In this document: in pieces, positions 42,798-52,027 of the stretch | Layout: every line of letters begins with the position of its first letter | How positions within the stretch are numbered: the first letter of the stretch is position 1 | Origin: Thalassobaculum_A sp040219615 | Lineage (GTDB): Bacteria > Pseudomonadota > Alphaproteobacteria > Thalassobaculales > Thalassobaculaceae | Direction: 5' to 3' | DNA length: 64,000 nt | Assembly: GCF_040219615.1 (NCBI RefSeq) | Contig: NZ_JAVJSE010000038.1 | Location: forward strand, 372,001-436,000 | Program-made: the position numbers and the translations under genes | Notes under the pieces: model-generated | Told to the model about the DNA's origin: nothing | What the model saw: the letters and a program-made list of their open reading frames with translations, nothing else | Database searches by the model: none

Positions 42798-45700
42798 ATG
42801 AGCCGGCAGCCCAACCGCCTGGCCGAGGGCGGCCGGATCGACCGGCGCCGGCCGCTGGCGTTCCGCTTCGACGGCCGGACCCTGCACGGCTATGCCGGCG
42901 ACACCCTGGCCTCGGCGCTGCTGGCCAACGGCGTCCACCTGGTCGGCCGCAGCTTCAAGTACCACCGCCCGCGCGGCATCCTCGGGCTCGGCTCGGAGGA
43001 GCCGAACGCGCTGATCCAGCTCGGCCGCGGCAACCGCACCGAGCCGAACCTGCGGGCCACCCAGGTCGAGCTGTTCGACGGGCTCGACGCCCACAGCCAG
43101 AACCGCTGGCCGAGCCTGCGCTTCGACGTCGGCGCGGTGAACTCGGCGTTCCACCGGCTGTTCCCGGCCGGCTTCTACTACAAGACCTTCATGTGGCCGG
43201 CCTCGCTGTGGAGCACCTACGAGGAGGTCATCCGCCACGCCGCCGGCCTGGGCAGGGCGCCGGAGGGACCGGACCCCGACCGCTACGAGCGCATGCACGC
43301 CCATTGCGACGTGCTGGTGGCCGGCGGCGGGCCGGCCGGGCTGGCAGCGGCGCTGGCGGCCGGGCGCAGCGGTGCGCGCGTCGTCCTGGTCGACGAGCAG
43401 GCCGAGTTCGGCGGCTCGCTGCTGGGCGACGACGACGTGACGATCGGCGGCAGCCCGGCGTCCGACTGGATCGCCGAGGTGGTGGCCGAGCTGGAGTCGA
43501 TGCCGGACGTCACGCTGCTGCGGCGGTCGACCGTCAACGGCTACTACGACCACAACTACCTGACGGTGGCCGAGCGGGTGACCGACCACCTGGGCGTCGG
43601 CCTGCCGACGGTGCCGCGCCAGCGGCTGTGGAAGGTGCGGGCCAGGCGCGTGATCCTGGCGACCGGCGCGATCGAGCGGCCGCTGGTGTTCCGCGACAAC
43701 GACCGGCCCGGGGTCATGCTGTCGAGCGCCGTGCGCGGCTATGCGGTGCGCTACGGCGTGCTGGCCGGCGACCGGCCGCTGGTCGTCACTGGCAACGACG
43801 ACGGCTACCGGACTGCCCTGGCCCTGGCCGACCGCCGCGCCCGGGTCGCCGGCATCGTCGACCTGCGGTCCGAGCCGCCGGCGCATCTGGTCGCCGAGGC
43901 CGGGCAGCACGGCATCGAGGTGTTCGCCGGTCACAGCGTCGCCGGCGCCCATGGCGGCCGCCGGGTCGAGGCCGCCGAGATCGCCGAGATGACGCGCGAC
44001 GGCTCCGGTCTCGCCGGGACCGTGCGCACGATCGAGTGCGACTGCATCGCCATGGCCGGCGGCTTCAACCCGACGGTCCACCTGTTCTCGCAGTCGCGCG
44101 GCAAGCTGCGCTGGGACCCCGAGCGGGCGATCTTCCTGCCCGGCACCAGCCACGAGGCCGAGGTTTCCGTCGGCGGCTGCGCCGGCACCGGGAGCGTCGG
44201 CCAGGCCATCAGGGACGGCATCAGGGCGGCGGTCGAGCAGGTCCGCGGCCTCGGCCTCACGGTGCGCCAGCCGGCCGCCCCGACGGTCGAGGAACCGGGG
44301 CAGGGCGGCGGCAACCGGGTGCTGTGGATCCTGCCGTCGACCGCCCCGGTCGGCCGCAAGGGCAAGCACTTCGTCGACTTCCAGAACGACGTCACCGCCG
44401 CCGACGTGATGCTGGCGACCCGCGAGGGCTACCGCTCGATCGAGCACGTCAAGCGCTACACCACCACCGGCATGGGCACCGACCAGGGCAAGACCTCGAA
44501 CGTCAACGCGCTCGCCATCGTCGGCCAGACCCTGGGGGTCGACGTGCCGGCGGTCGGCACCACGACGTTCCGGGCGCCCTACACGCCAACCACCATCGGC
44601 GCCTATGGCGGCCGCGACGTCGGCCGGCTGTTCGCCCCGGTCCGCACCACTGCCATGGACCCGTGGCATCGGGCCAACGGCGCCAGGTTCGAGCACGTCG
44701 CCGACTGGATGCGGGCCTACTACTACCCGAAGGACGGCGAGAGCTTCCGCCAGGCCGTCGACCGCGAGGTCACGGCAGCCCGCGAGGGGGTCGGCGTGCT
44801 GGACGCCTCGACCCTCGGCAAGATCGACATCCGCGGCACCGACGCCGCCGAGTTCCTGAACCGGGTCTACACCAACGCCTGGATGAAGCTCGGCGTGGGA
44901 CGCTGCCGCTACGGCCTGATGCTCAAGGAAGACGGCATGGTCATGGACGACGGCGTGACCACCCGCCTCGCCGACGACCACTTCCACATGACCACCACCA
45001 CCGGCGGTGCCGCCCGGGTGCTGGGCTGGCTGGAGGAGTATCTCCAGACCGAGTGGCCGGACATGGACGTGCGGCTGACCTCGGTCACCGAGCAATGGGC
45101 GGTCGCCTCGATCTGCGGCCCGAAGAGCCGCGAGCTGCTGGGTCGCCTCTGCACCGACATCGACCTCGCGAACGACGCCTTCCCGTTCATGGCGATGCAG
45201 GAAGGCACGGTCGCCGGCATCCCGGCCCGGGTGTTCCGGATCTCGTTCACCGGCGAGCTCAGCTACGAGATCAACGTGCCGACCCGCTACGGCCTGGCGC
45301 TCTGGGAGGCGCTGATGGCGGCCGGCGCCGACCTCGGCATCACGCCCTACGGCACCGAGGCGATGCATGTGCTGCGCGCCGAGAAGGGTTTCATCATCGT
45401 CGGCCAGGACACCGACGGCTCGGTCAGCCCGATCGACCTCGGCATGGACTGGATCGTGTCCAAGCAGAAGCCGGACTTCATCGGCAAGCGCGGCATGGCC
45501 CGGCCGGACCTGACGAAGGCCGACCGCAAGCAGCTTGTCGGCCTGCTGACCCAGGACCCCGAGGAAGTGCTGCCGGAGGGCGCCCAGGTGGTCGAGGTGC
45601 TGAAGCCGAAGCCGCCGATGGCGATGCTCGGCCATGTCACCTCGTCCTACTACAGCCCCAGCGTCGGCCGCTCGATCGCTATGGCCCTGATCAGGGGCGG

Positions 45701-45815
45701 GCACGGCCGCAAGGGCCAGACCCTGCAGGTACCGCTGCAGGGACGCACGGTGACGGTGACGGTGGCCGACAGCATGGTGTTCTTCGATCCGGAAGGGAGC
45801 CGCCGCGATGGCTGA
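42798..45815 (+). CDS. soxA: Sarcosine oxidase subunit alpha
   Basis: 1005 residues. N-terminal part (about 1-100) is the 2Fe-2S-fold-like domain without cluster cysteines (FRFDGRTLHGYAGDTLASAL). GGGPAGLAAALAAGRSG near residue 174 is an NAD(P)-binding Rossmann motif, and a second glycine-rich strand follows. The C-terminal 400 residues are an aminomethyltransferase (GcvT-like) folate domain, with MLKEDGMVMDDGVTT, ISFTGELSYEINVP and GMDWIVSK. An ATG with CGGGAG upstream is used; the open frame is longer but unstructured. The subunit holds NAD and folate sites of the complex. Confidence 0.96.
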   Translation: MSRQPNRLAEGGRIDRRRPLAFRFDGRTLHGYAGDTLASALLANGVHLVGRSFKYHRPRGILGLGSEEPNALIQLGRGNRTEPNLRATQVELFDGLDAHSQNRWPSLRFDVGAVNSAFHRLFPAGFYYKTFMWPASLWSTYEEVIRHAAGLGRAPEGPDPDRYERMHAHCDVLVAGGGPAGLAAALAAGRSGARVVLVDEQAEFGGSLLGDDDVTIGGSPASDWIAEVVAELESMPDVTLLRRSTVNGYYDHNYLTVAERVTDHLGVGLPTVPRQRLWKVRARRVILATGAIERPLVFRDNDRPGVMLSSAVRGYAVRYGVLAGDRPLVVTGNDDGYRTALALADRRARVAGIVDLRSEPPAHLVAEAGQHGIEVFAGHSVAGAHGGRRVEAAEIAEMTRDGSGLAGTVRTIECDCIAMAGGFNPTVHLFSQSRGKLRWDPERAIFLPGTSHEAEVSVGGCAGTGSVGQAIRDGIRAAVEQVRGLGLTVRQPAAPTVEEPGQGGGNRVLWILPSTAPVGRKGKHFVDFQNDVTAADVMLATREGYRSIEHVKRYTTTGMGTDQGKTSNVNALAIVGQTLGVDVPAVGTTTFRAPYTPTTIGAYGGRDVGRLFAPVRTTAMDPWHRANGARFEHVADWMRAYYYPKDGESFRQAVDREVTAAREGVGVLDASTLGKIDIRGTDAAEFLNRVYTNAWMKLGVGRCRYGLMLKEDGMVMDDGVTTRLADDHFHMTTTTGGAARVLGWLEEYLQTEWPDMDVRLTSVTEQWAVASICGPKSRELLGRLCTDIDLANDAFPFMAMQEGTVAGIPARVFRISFTGELSYEINVPTRYGLALWEALMAAGADLGITPYGTEAMHVLRAEKGFIIVGQDTDGSVSPIDLGMDWIVSKQKPDFIGKRGMARPDLTKADRKQLVGLLTQDPEEVLPEGAQVVEVLKPKPPMAMLGHVTSSYYSPSVGRSIAMALIRGGHGRKGQTLQVPLQGRTVTVTVADSMVFFDPEGSRRDG

Positions 45816-46419
45816 GGCCGCCACCCCGACCCCGCGCAGCCCGCTGGACGGCTACACCGGCCCGGTCGGCGGCCCGTCCGACGCCGGCGTGGTGCTGGGC
45901 GAGCTGCGCTTCCAGGGCAAGATCAACCTGCGCGGCACGGCCGACGACAAGGCGTTCTCCGAGGCGGTCGCGAAAGCCGTCGGCCTCGCACCGCCGGCGA
46001 CCCCCGGCACCGTCGCGACCGCCGGCGACCGCGCCGTCCTGTGGCTCGGCCCCGACGAGTGGCTGGTCCTCATGCCGGCCGGCGAGGAGACAGCCGTGGC
46101 GACCGCCCTGAACGCGGCGCTGGCCGGCATGCAGGCCTCGGCCACCGACGTCACCGACAACTACACGACCGTCCGGATCGCCGGCCCGAAGGCCCGCTGG
46201 GTGCTGGCCAAGGGATGGGCGGTCGACCTGCATCCCGGCGTCTTCGGCCCCGGCCGGGTGGCGCAGGGCAACCTGGCCCTGACCAACGCCATCCTGCGGC
46301 AGACGACCGACGATCCCCCAAGCTTCGAAATCCTGGTCCGGCCGTCCTTTGCGAAGTATCTGTGGGACTGGCTGACCGACGCGGCGCTGGAGGTCGGCTA
46401 CCGGGTCGAGGCCGGCTGA
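45808..46419 (+). CDS. soxG: Sarcosine oxidase subunit gamma
   Basis: 203 residues, GcvT-like small subunit that contacts the folate side of the complex. LGELRFQGKINLRGTADD and WLGPDEWLVLMP followed by ATDVTDNYTTVRIAGPKARWVLAKG are family patterns. It starts inside soxA (8-base overlap), so alpha and gamma are translationally coupled. Order B-D-A-G is the usual one. Confidence 0.94.
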   Translation: MAEAATPTPRSPLDGYTGPVGGPSDAGVVLGELRFQGKINLRGTADDKAFSEAVAKAVGLAPPATPGTVATAGDRAVLWLGPDEWLVLMPAGEETAVATALNAALAGMQASATDVTDNYTTVRIAGPKARWVLAKGWAVDLHPGVFGPGRVAQGNLALTNAILRQTTDDPPSFEILVRPSFAKYLWDWLTDAALEVGYRVEAG

Positions 46420-46473
46420 CCGGCCCGGCGCCGGTCAAGCACGAGCGCCGTCTCCGGGGGGAGGGGCCGTCGC

Positions 46474-47667
46474 GTGATCCGAATCCGATATCTACTGATC
46501 GTTGCTGCCGTCCTGTCCGCCGTCTCGGCGCTGCCGCCGGCGGCTGCCGCGAAGGACGGGCAGCGGGTCGACCGGAGCTTCACGGCGTCGCCGCACGAGA
46601 GCCCGCGGATCGCGCCGATCCCCGTCGACGCCCTGACGGTCGAGGCCGGCATGCTCGCGGTCACCATCGACGGCGCCGCGCAGTCCCTGCAGACCCTGAC
46701 CGTGACGCCGCCCGGCCCCGGCCCGTTCCCGCTCGCGGTGATCTCGCATGGCAGCCCGCGCGACGCCGCCAAGCGAGGCGGGATCAGGCTGCGCGGCTAC
46801 CTGCCGATCGCCGAGGACTTCGCCCGCCGGGGCTACAAGGCGATCGTGTTCGCCCGGCGCGGCTACGCCGGGTCGACGGGCGACTATGCCGAGAGGGCCG
46901 AGGACTGCACCGCCGACGGCTACGCCCGGGCCGGGCATGTGGCGGCGTCCGACTATCTCGCCGTCATCGCCGCCGCATCCGCGGATCCGGCGGTCGACCG
47001 GAACACCGTGGTCGCGGTCGGCCAGTCGGCCGGCGGCTTCGCGGTCAGCGCGCTCGCCGGCACGGCGCCGCGCGGCCTGATCGCGGCGATCAGCTTCGCC
47101 GGCGGCCGCGGGTCGACCAAGGACTTCACCAACTGTGACGCAGAGGGGCTGACCGGCGCCTTCGACCTGTTCGGCCGCGACGCCACGGTTCCGGTGCTGT
47201 GGCTGTACTCGACCGCCGACCGATATTTCTGGCCGGACCTGGTGCACCGCAACTTCGAGGCGTACAGCGCCAACGGCGCGCCGGTCCGGCTCGAGATGGT
47301 CGGCCCGCTCTGGTATGCCGCGGACGGCCACGAGCTGCTCGACCTGGGCGGCCGGGCGTTGTGGCGGCCGCGGATCGACGCCTTCCTGGAAGCCGTCGGG
47401 GCGCCGACCTGGAGCGCCGACCCCGGCGACGCCGCGGTCCGCCGGATCGCCGCCCCGGCCGGGCTTTCGAAGAAATGGCACGGACGCTGGCTGCGCTATC
47501 TCGGCTCGGCCGGGCACAAGGCCTTCGCGCTCGGGCCGAAGTCGCGGTTCGGCTGGGCCAGCCGGCACGAAAGCCGGGGCGCGGCGGTCGCCGCCGCACT
47601 CGATGCCTGCCAGGCAAAGGGCGACACCTGCCGGGTGGTCTCGGTCGACGGCGCGGCTGTCGACTGA
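46474..47667 (+). CDS. Secreted alpha/beta hydrolase (dienelactone-hydrolase-like)
   Basis: About 397 residues from a GTG after GGGGGGAGGGG. A signal peptide ends near AAAAK, so it is periplasmic or secreted. The catalytic triad is readable: Ser185 in the nucleophile elbow VGQSAGG, an aspartate in STADRYFW and a histidine in AADGHELLD. The first 200 residues after the signal match CocE/dienelactone-type hydrolases; the last 100 carry an extra domain with SRFGWASRHESRG and paired cysteines (DACQAKGDTCRV). Probably an esterase; substrate unknown. Follows soxG by 54 bp, same strand. Confidence 0.8.
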   Translation: MIRIRYLLIVAAVLSAVSALPPAAAAKDGQRVDRSFTASPHESPRIAPIPVDALTVEAGMLAVTIDGAAQSLQTLTVTPPGPGPFPLAVISHGSPRDAAKRGGIRLRGYLPIAEDFARRGYKAIVFARRGYAGSTGDYAERAEDCTADGYARAGHVAASDYLAVIAAASADPAVDRNTVVAVGQSAGGFAVSALAGTAPRGLIAAISFAGGRGSTKDFTNCDAEGLTGAFDLFGRDATVPVLWLYSTADRYFWPDLVHRNFEAYSANGAPVRLEMVGPLWYAADGHELLDLGGRALWRPRIDAFLEAVGAPTWSADPGDAAVRRIAAPAGLSKKWHGRWLRYLGSAGHKAFALGPKSRFGWASRHESRGAAVAAALDACQAKGDTCRVVSVDGAAVD

Positions 47668-47684
47668 CGCACCGCCGGACACCG

Positions 47685-48110
47685 TCACCCGCCGGCGGTG
47701 TCGACGACCTCGAAGTCGTGGGTGATCTCGGCGGTCTTCGCCAGCATCGCCGAGGCCGAGCAGTACTTGTCGGCCGACAGCTGGATGGCGCGCTCGACCT
47801 TGGCCGGCGCCAGGTTGCGGCCCTTCACGATGAAATGCATGTGGATGCGGGTGAACACCTTCGGCTCGGTCTCGGCCCGCTCGGCCTCCATCTCGACGAT
47901 GCAGTCCTCGACCGCCTCGCGGCCCTTCTCCAGGATCTGCACCACGTCGAACGCGGTGCAGCCGCCGGTGCCGATCAGCACCAGTTCCATCGGGCTCGGC
48001 CCCGGGGTCGGCCCGTCCGGCGTCGCCCGGGTTCCCAGGACGATCTTGTGCCCGGTACCGGACTCGCCGACGAAGGTCCGGTCCTCAACCCACTTGATAC
48101 GCGCCTTCAT
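47685..48110 (-). CDS. OsmC-family peroxiredoxin-like protein
   Basis: 141 residues. The two redox cysteines of OsmC/Ohr proteins are at about 51 (GTGGCTAFDVV) and 117 (SADKYCSASAML), with SPMELVL and HFIVKGR in the conserved frame. The sequence is nearer the YhfA-type branch than Ohr. It would reduce organic hydroperoxides. It lies 90 bp downstream of the ABC transporter operon on the same strand; a functional link is not evident. Confidence 0.9.
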   Translation of the reverse strand: MKARIKWVEDRTFVGESGTGHKIVLGTRATPDGPTPGPSPMELVLIGTGGCTAFDVVQILEKGREAVEDCIVEMEAERAETEPKVFTRIHMHFIVKGRNLAPAKVERAIQLSADKYCSASAMLAKTAEITHDFEVVDTAGG

Positions 48111-48200
48111 CGCCGCTCCTCGCCTCGCTTGCCGAACAGGTCGGCGGGCACAGTACGACGCTCCGGGGGCGACGGTGTAGGGGCGTTCTGTACGACGGCG

Positions 48201-49856
48201 TCAGACGTTGGCGGCGTCGCCGATATTGTCGACCCCCCGCTCCTCCAGCACCGTCGACAGCCAGTTCGGGTCCATCTCCGGGACCGAGGACAGCAGCAGG
48301 TCGGTGTAGGGATGGTGCGGCGGCGTGAACATCTCGTTCTTCGGCCCCTGCTCGACCACCTTCCCGCGCCGCATCACCACCACCTCGTCGGCGATCGCAC
48401 GGACCGTCGCCAGGTCGTGGGTGATGAACATGTAGGCGAGGTTGAGGTCGCGCTGCAGCTTGTCCAGCAGCTTCAGGATCCCTTCGGCGACCAGCTGGTC
48501 GAGGGCCGATGTCACCTCGTCGCAGATGATGAAGGTCGGGTCGGCCGCCAGCGCCCGGGCGATGCCGATCCGCTGCTTCTGCCCGCCCGAGAGCTCCGGC
48601 GGGTAGCGGTTGTAGTACTGCGAGGGCTCCAGCTCGATGAGGTCGAGCAACTCGTCGACCCGTAGCTTGAGCGCCGCTCCCGACAGCCCTTGGTAGAACT
48701 GCGCCGGCCGGCCGATGATCTCGTGGATCTTGACCTTCGGGTTCAGGGCCGTGTCGGCCATCTGATAGATCATCTGCGCCTGGCGGAGCTGATCCTTGCT
48801 GCGGTCGCGGTAGCTGGCCGGCAGCTCCTCGCCCTTGAACAGGATCCTGCCCTTGGTCGGGGGCAGCAGCCCGGTGATGCAGCGCGCCGTCGTCGACTTG
48901 CCCGAGCCCGACTCGCCCACCACCGCCACGGTCATGCCGGCATGGACGTCGAACGAGACGTCCTCCAGCACCTTGACGGTCCCGTAGGAGGCGTCGATGT
49001 CCTGCACCGACACCACCGGCACGGCGTCGCCGCCCGGCCGCGGCTTCTGGTCCCGCTTGAAGCTGCGGACCGCCCACAGGCTCCGGGTGTAGTCCTCCTT
49101 CGGGTTGTCGAGCATCTCGATGGTCGAGGACTCCTCGACCTCGTCGCCCTTCAGCAGGACCTTGATCTTGTCCGCCATCTGGGCGACCACAGCGAGGTCG
49201 TGGGTGATGTAGATCGCGGCGGTGTCGAACTGGTCGACGATGTCGCGGATCGCCGCCAGCACCTCGATCTGGGTGGTGACGTCCAGCGCGGTGGTCGGCT
49301 CGTCGAAGATGATCAGGTCGGGCCGGCAGGCCATCGCCATCGCGGTCATCGCCCGCTGCAGCTGCCCGCCCGAGACCTGGTGCGGATAACGGAAGCCGAT
49401 CTCCTGCGGGTTGGGCAGGCGGAGCCGCTCGTACAGCTCCATGGCGTCTTCCTGGGCCTCGGTCCGCTTCCGCATCCGGTAGTGCAGCGGCGCCTCGACA
49501 TGCTGTTCGATCAGCCTGTGCGCCGGGTTGAAGGAGGCGGCCGCCGACTGCGCGACATAGGCGATCCGCGAGCCCCGGAGGACCCGGAGCTCGGCCTCGG
49601 TCGACGTCGTCAGCTCCATCCCGTCGAACTCCACCGAGCCGCCGGAGATCCGGCAGCCGCCGCGGGCATAGCCCATGGCGGCGAGGCCGATGGTCGACTT
49701 GCCAGCCCCCGACTCGCCGATCAGGCCCAGCACCTCGCCGCGACGGAGCGTGAGGCTGACGCCGTGGACGATCTCGATCCACTTCTCGTCGGAATAGCCC
49801 TCGATGCGGAGGTCCTTGATGTCGAGCAGGATGCTCTTTTCGGGTTTCTCTGCCAT
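48201..49856 (-). CDS. Fused two-domain ABC transporter ATP-binding protein (DppD-DppF type)
   Basis: 551 residues carrying both ATPases of a peptide/opine-type importer. Domain 1: GESGAGKST near residue 47, VSGGQLQRAMTAM, LIIFDEPTTALD. Domain 2: GESGSGKST near residue 317, LSGGQKQRIGIARAL and FIICDEVTSALD (a valine where proline is usual after the Walker B acids). It drives uptake through the two permeases encoded immediately upstream. Fusion of the two ATPases in one chain is common in this family. Confidence 0.94.
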   Translation of the reverse strand: MAEKPEKSILLDIKDLRIEGYSDEKWIEIVHGVSLTLRRGEVLGLIGESGAGKSTIGLAAMGYARGGCRISGGSVEFDGMELTTSTEAELRVLRGSRIAYVAQSAAASFNPAHRLIEQHVEAPLHYRMRKRTEAQEDAMELYERLRLPNPQEIGFRYPHQVSGGQLQRAMTAMAMACRPDLIIFDEPTTALDVTTQIEVLAAIRDIVDQFDTAAIYITHDLAVVAQMADKIKVLLKGDEVEESSTIEMLDNPKEDYTRSLWAVRSFKRDQKPRPGGDAVPVVSVQDIDASYGTVKVLEDVSFDVHAGMTVAVVGESGSGKSTTARCITGLLPPTKGRILFKGEELPASYRDRSKDQLRQAQMIYQMADTALNPKVKIHEIIGRPAQFYQGLSGAALKLRVDELLDLIELEPSQYYNRYPPELSGGQKQRIGIARALAADPTFIICDEVTSALDQLVAEGILKLLDKLQRDLNLAYMFITHDLATVRAIADEVVVMRRGKVVEQGPKNEMFTPPHHPYTDLLLSSVPEMDPNWLSTVLEERGVDNIGDAANV

Positions 49857-49860
49857 GTCG

Positions 49861-50922
49861 TCACTCCTTGATGCCGGCCGAACGCCACAGCATCCAGTCC
49901 ACGACGAAGTTCACCGCGACGGTCAGCAGCGCGATCGCCCCGGCGGGGATCAGTGGTGTCATCTCGCCGAACGAGATCAGCGTCGCGTTCTCCCGCACCA
50001 TCGACCCCCAGTCGGCGGTCGGCGGCTGGATGCCGAGGCCGAGGAAGGACAGGCCGGCGATCAGCAGGAACACGAAGCAGAACTCGAGCCCGAACTCGGC
50101 GATCAGCGGTGCCGTGGAATTCGGCAGGATTTCTTTGCGGATCAGGTACAGGTCGCCCTCGCCCCGGAGCCGCGCCGCCTCGATGTAGTCCATCACGACG
50201 ACGTTGCCGGCGACCGCCCGGGTCAGGCGGAAGACCCGCGGCGCGTAGATGATCGCGACGATGATCACGAGAACGATCAGGTTGGTACCGAAGATCGAGA
50301 GCAGGAGCAGCGCGAAGATCAGGGACGGGATCGACATGATCACGTCCGCGACCCGGCCCAGGGCCTGATCGAGGTTGCCGCCCTTGGTGGCGGCGAACAG
50401 GCCTGCGAAGGCCCCCATGAAGAACGCCAGCAGGGTCGCGGCCAGCGCGAGACCGACCGTGTTCCGGGCGCCGTAGACGATCCGGCTCAGCATGTCGCGA
50501 CCGAGCTGGTCGGCCCCGAGCAGCATGTTCTCGTCGGCCGGCGCGAAGGCCGAGGCGATCACCTCGGCTTCGCCGTGGGGCGCGATCATCGGCGCGAAGA
50601 TCCCCATCACGGCGTAGGTGAAGATCACGAACATGCCGAAGGACGCAGTCAGCGGCGCCGTTCGCAGCGTCTTCGCCAACTCCTTGCTGGTGATGTTCAC
50701 CAGGAACTCCCGGAAGGCGTAGGCGGTCCCCGCCGACAGCGCGAGAGCGCCGGCGCACAGCGTAATGGTCCACAGCGCCGACTCGCCGCCGACGATACCG
50801 ACCACGAACGAGATCAGGGTCAGCGAGAACAGGGTCATGAACGCCCCGCGGCGGCCGTAGTAGGCGGCGGCGCAGGAGGTGCCGATCAGGAGCGCGTAGT
50901 AGCCGATGACGAAGTAATTCAT
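49861..50922 (-). CDS. ABC transporter permease (DppC type)
   Basis: 353 residues, longer than typical by an N-terminal pair of membrane segments (about 1-70). The permease core has the EAA-like loop DYIEAARLRGEGDLYLIRKEILPN and the GLSFLGLGIQPPTADWG motif of DppC/OppC proteins. It forms the inner-membrane channel with DppB. The gene is 4 bp before the ATPase gene and 10 bp after the DppB gene. Confidence 0.94.
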   Translation of the reverse strand: MNYFVIGYYALLIGTSCAAAYYGRRGAFMTLFSLTLISFVVGIVGGESALWTITLCAGALALSAGTAYAFREFLVNITSKELAKTLRTAPLTASFGMFVIFTYAVMGIFAPMIAPHGEAEVIASAFAPADENMLLGADQLGRDMLSRIVYGARNTVGLALAATLLAFFMGAFAGLFAATKGGNLDQALGRVADVIMSIPSLIFALLLLSIFGTNLIVLVIIVAIIYAPRVFRLTRAVAGNVVVMDYIEAARLRGEGDLYLIRKEILPNSTAPLIAEFGLEFCFVFLLIAGLSFLGLGIQPPTADWGSMVRENATLISFGEMTPLIPAGAIALLTVAVNFVVDWMLWRSAGIKE

Positions 50923-50932
50923 GTCCGCGCCC

Positions 50933-51889
50933 TCACTTCGGATGCCGCAGGCGCGGGTTCGTCAGGATCGCCCCGATGTCCGCCGCGAGGTTGAGCAGGA
51001 TGAAGGTCGCCGCGAAGATCAGGCAGACCGCCTGGACTACCGGGAAGTCCCGCTTGCTGACCGCATCGACCAGCAACTGGCCGATGCCGGGATAGACGAA
51101 CACCACCTCGACGAGGACGACGCCGGTAATGAGGTAGGCCAGGTTCAGCGCGACCACGTTGATGATCGGCGCCCAGGCGTTCGGCAGGGCGTGCCGCACG
51201 ATGACCTTCCAGGCGGGTGCGCCCTTGAGGCGCGCCATCTCGATGTAGGGCGAGGCCAGCAGGTTGATGATCGCGGCCCGCGTCATCCGCATCATGTGTG
51301 CGGTCACGACCAGAACCATGGTGAGCGCCGGCAGGAAGGTCCGGTGCAGCAGGTCCGGAAAACTCATACCCTGGGACAGGCTGGCGATCGCCGGGAACAG
51401 CGGCGCCTTGACGGCCAGGTACAGAATCAGGATGTAGCCGAGGAAGAATTCCGGCGACGAGATCGAGGTCAGGGTCAGCACGTTCGCGACCCGGTCGAAC
51501 AGGGTGTTGCGCAGCAGCGCCACCATGACGCCGAGCACGATCGCCAGCGGCACCGCGATCACCGCGGCGTAGCTGGCCAGGAACAGGGTGTTGAGCAGCC
51601 GCGGCCCGATCTTCTCGCTGACGCGTTCGTCGGAGGTCAGGGAGGTGCCGAAGTCGCCGGTGACCGCCCCGGCGAGCCAGTCCAGATAGCGCACCGGCGC
51701 CGGCTGATCGAGACCGAGCTTCTCGCGCATCGCCGCCACGTTCTCGGCGGTCGCGCCCTGCCCGAGCACCGCCTCGGCGACGTCGCCGGGCAGCAACTCG
51801 ACGGCGCTGAAGATCAGGACCGAGATCACGAGGAGCGTGAGGACCCCCAGCCCGAGCCGTTTGAGGATGATGGTCGCAACGTCGCCCAC
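50933..51889 (-). CDS. ABC transporter permease (DppB type)
   Basis: 318 residues with six membrane segments. LGLGVLTLLVISVLIFSAVELLPGD opens the protein, and the EAA loop lies in PYIEMARLKGAPAWKVIVRHALPNA, followed by GVVLVEVVFVYPGIGQLLVDAV, standard for DppB/OppB. It pairs with DppC in the membrane. A strong hairpin separates it from the binding-protein gene upstream. Confidence 0.94.
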   Translation of the reverse strand: MGDVATIILKRLGLGVLTLLVISVLIFSAVELLPGDVAEAVLGQGATAENVAAMREKLGLDQPAPVRYLDWLAGAVTGDFGTSLTSDERVSEKIGPRLLNTLFLASYAAVIAVPLAIVLGVMVALLRNTLFDRVANVLTLTSISSPEFFLGYILILYLAVKAPLFPAIASLSQGMSFPDLLHRTFLPALTMVLVVTAHMMRMTRAAIINLLASPYIEMARLKGAPAWKVIVRHALPNAWAPIINVVALNLAYLITGVVLVEVVFVYPGIGQLLVDAVSKRDFPVVQAVCLIFAATFILLNLAADIGAILTNPRLRHPK

Positions 51890-51985
51890 GATATCCCTCC
51901 GGTTATTCCGCCCCCCGGGCGGCGTTCTTGTCGATCGTGGCGGGCCCTGGTCGGCGGATGCCTACGCGGTCGCCGGGGCCCGGGT

Positions 51986-52016
51986 GACCGCGCCGCCCTC
52001 AGGGAGCGGCGCGGTC
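51986..52016 (-). promoter_or_regulatory. Intercistronic hairpin after the binding-protein gene
   Basis: GACCGCGCCGC (51986-51996) and GCGGCGCGGTC (52006-52016) form a perfect 11-bp stem with a 9-base loop, 12 bases past the stop of the substrate-binding-protein gene and before dppB. Hairpins in this position often protect the binding-protein mRNA or reduce readthrough so that it is made in excess. That role is inferred from position. Confidence 0.55.
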
Positions 52017-52027
52017 GAGGTCCAGCC

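Noticed and set aside
39167..42814. 1215-codon minus-strand open frame over the sox region
   Set aside because: Its G/C-rich sequence is the shadow of hisZ, the CMD gene, the lipoprotein and soxB; it has no domain-like stretch.
42780..45824. 1014-codon open frame antisense to soxA
   Set aside because: Mirror of a strongly coding high-GC gene with repetitive H, A, G composition; typical antisense artefact.
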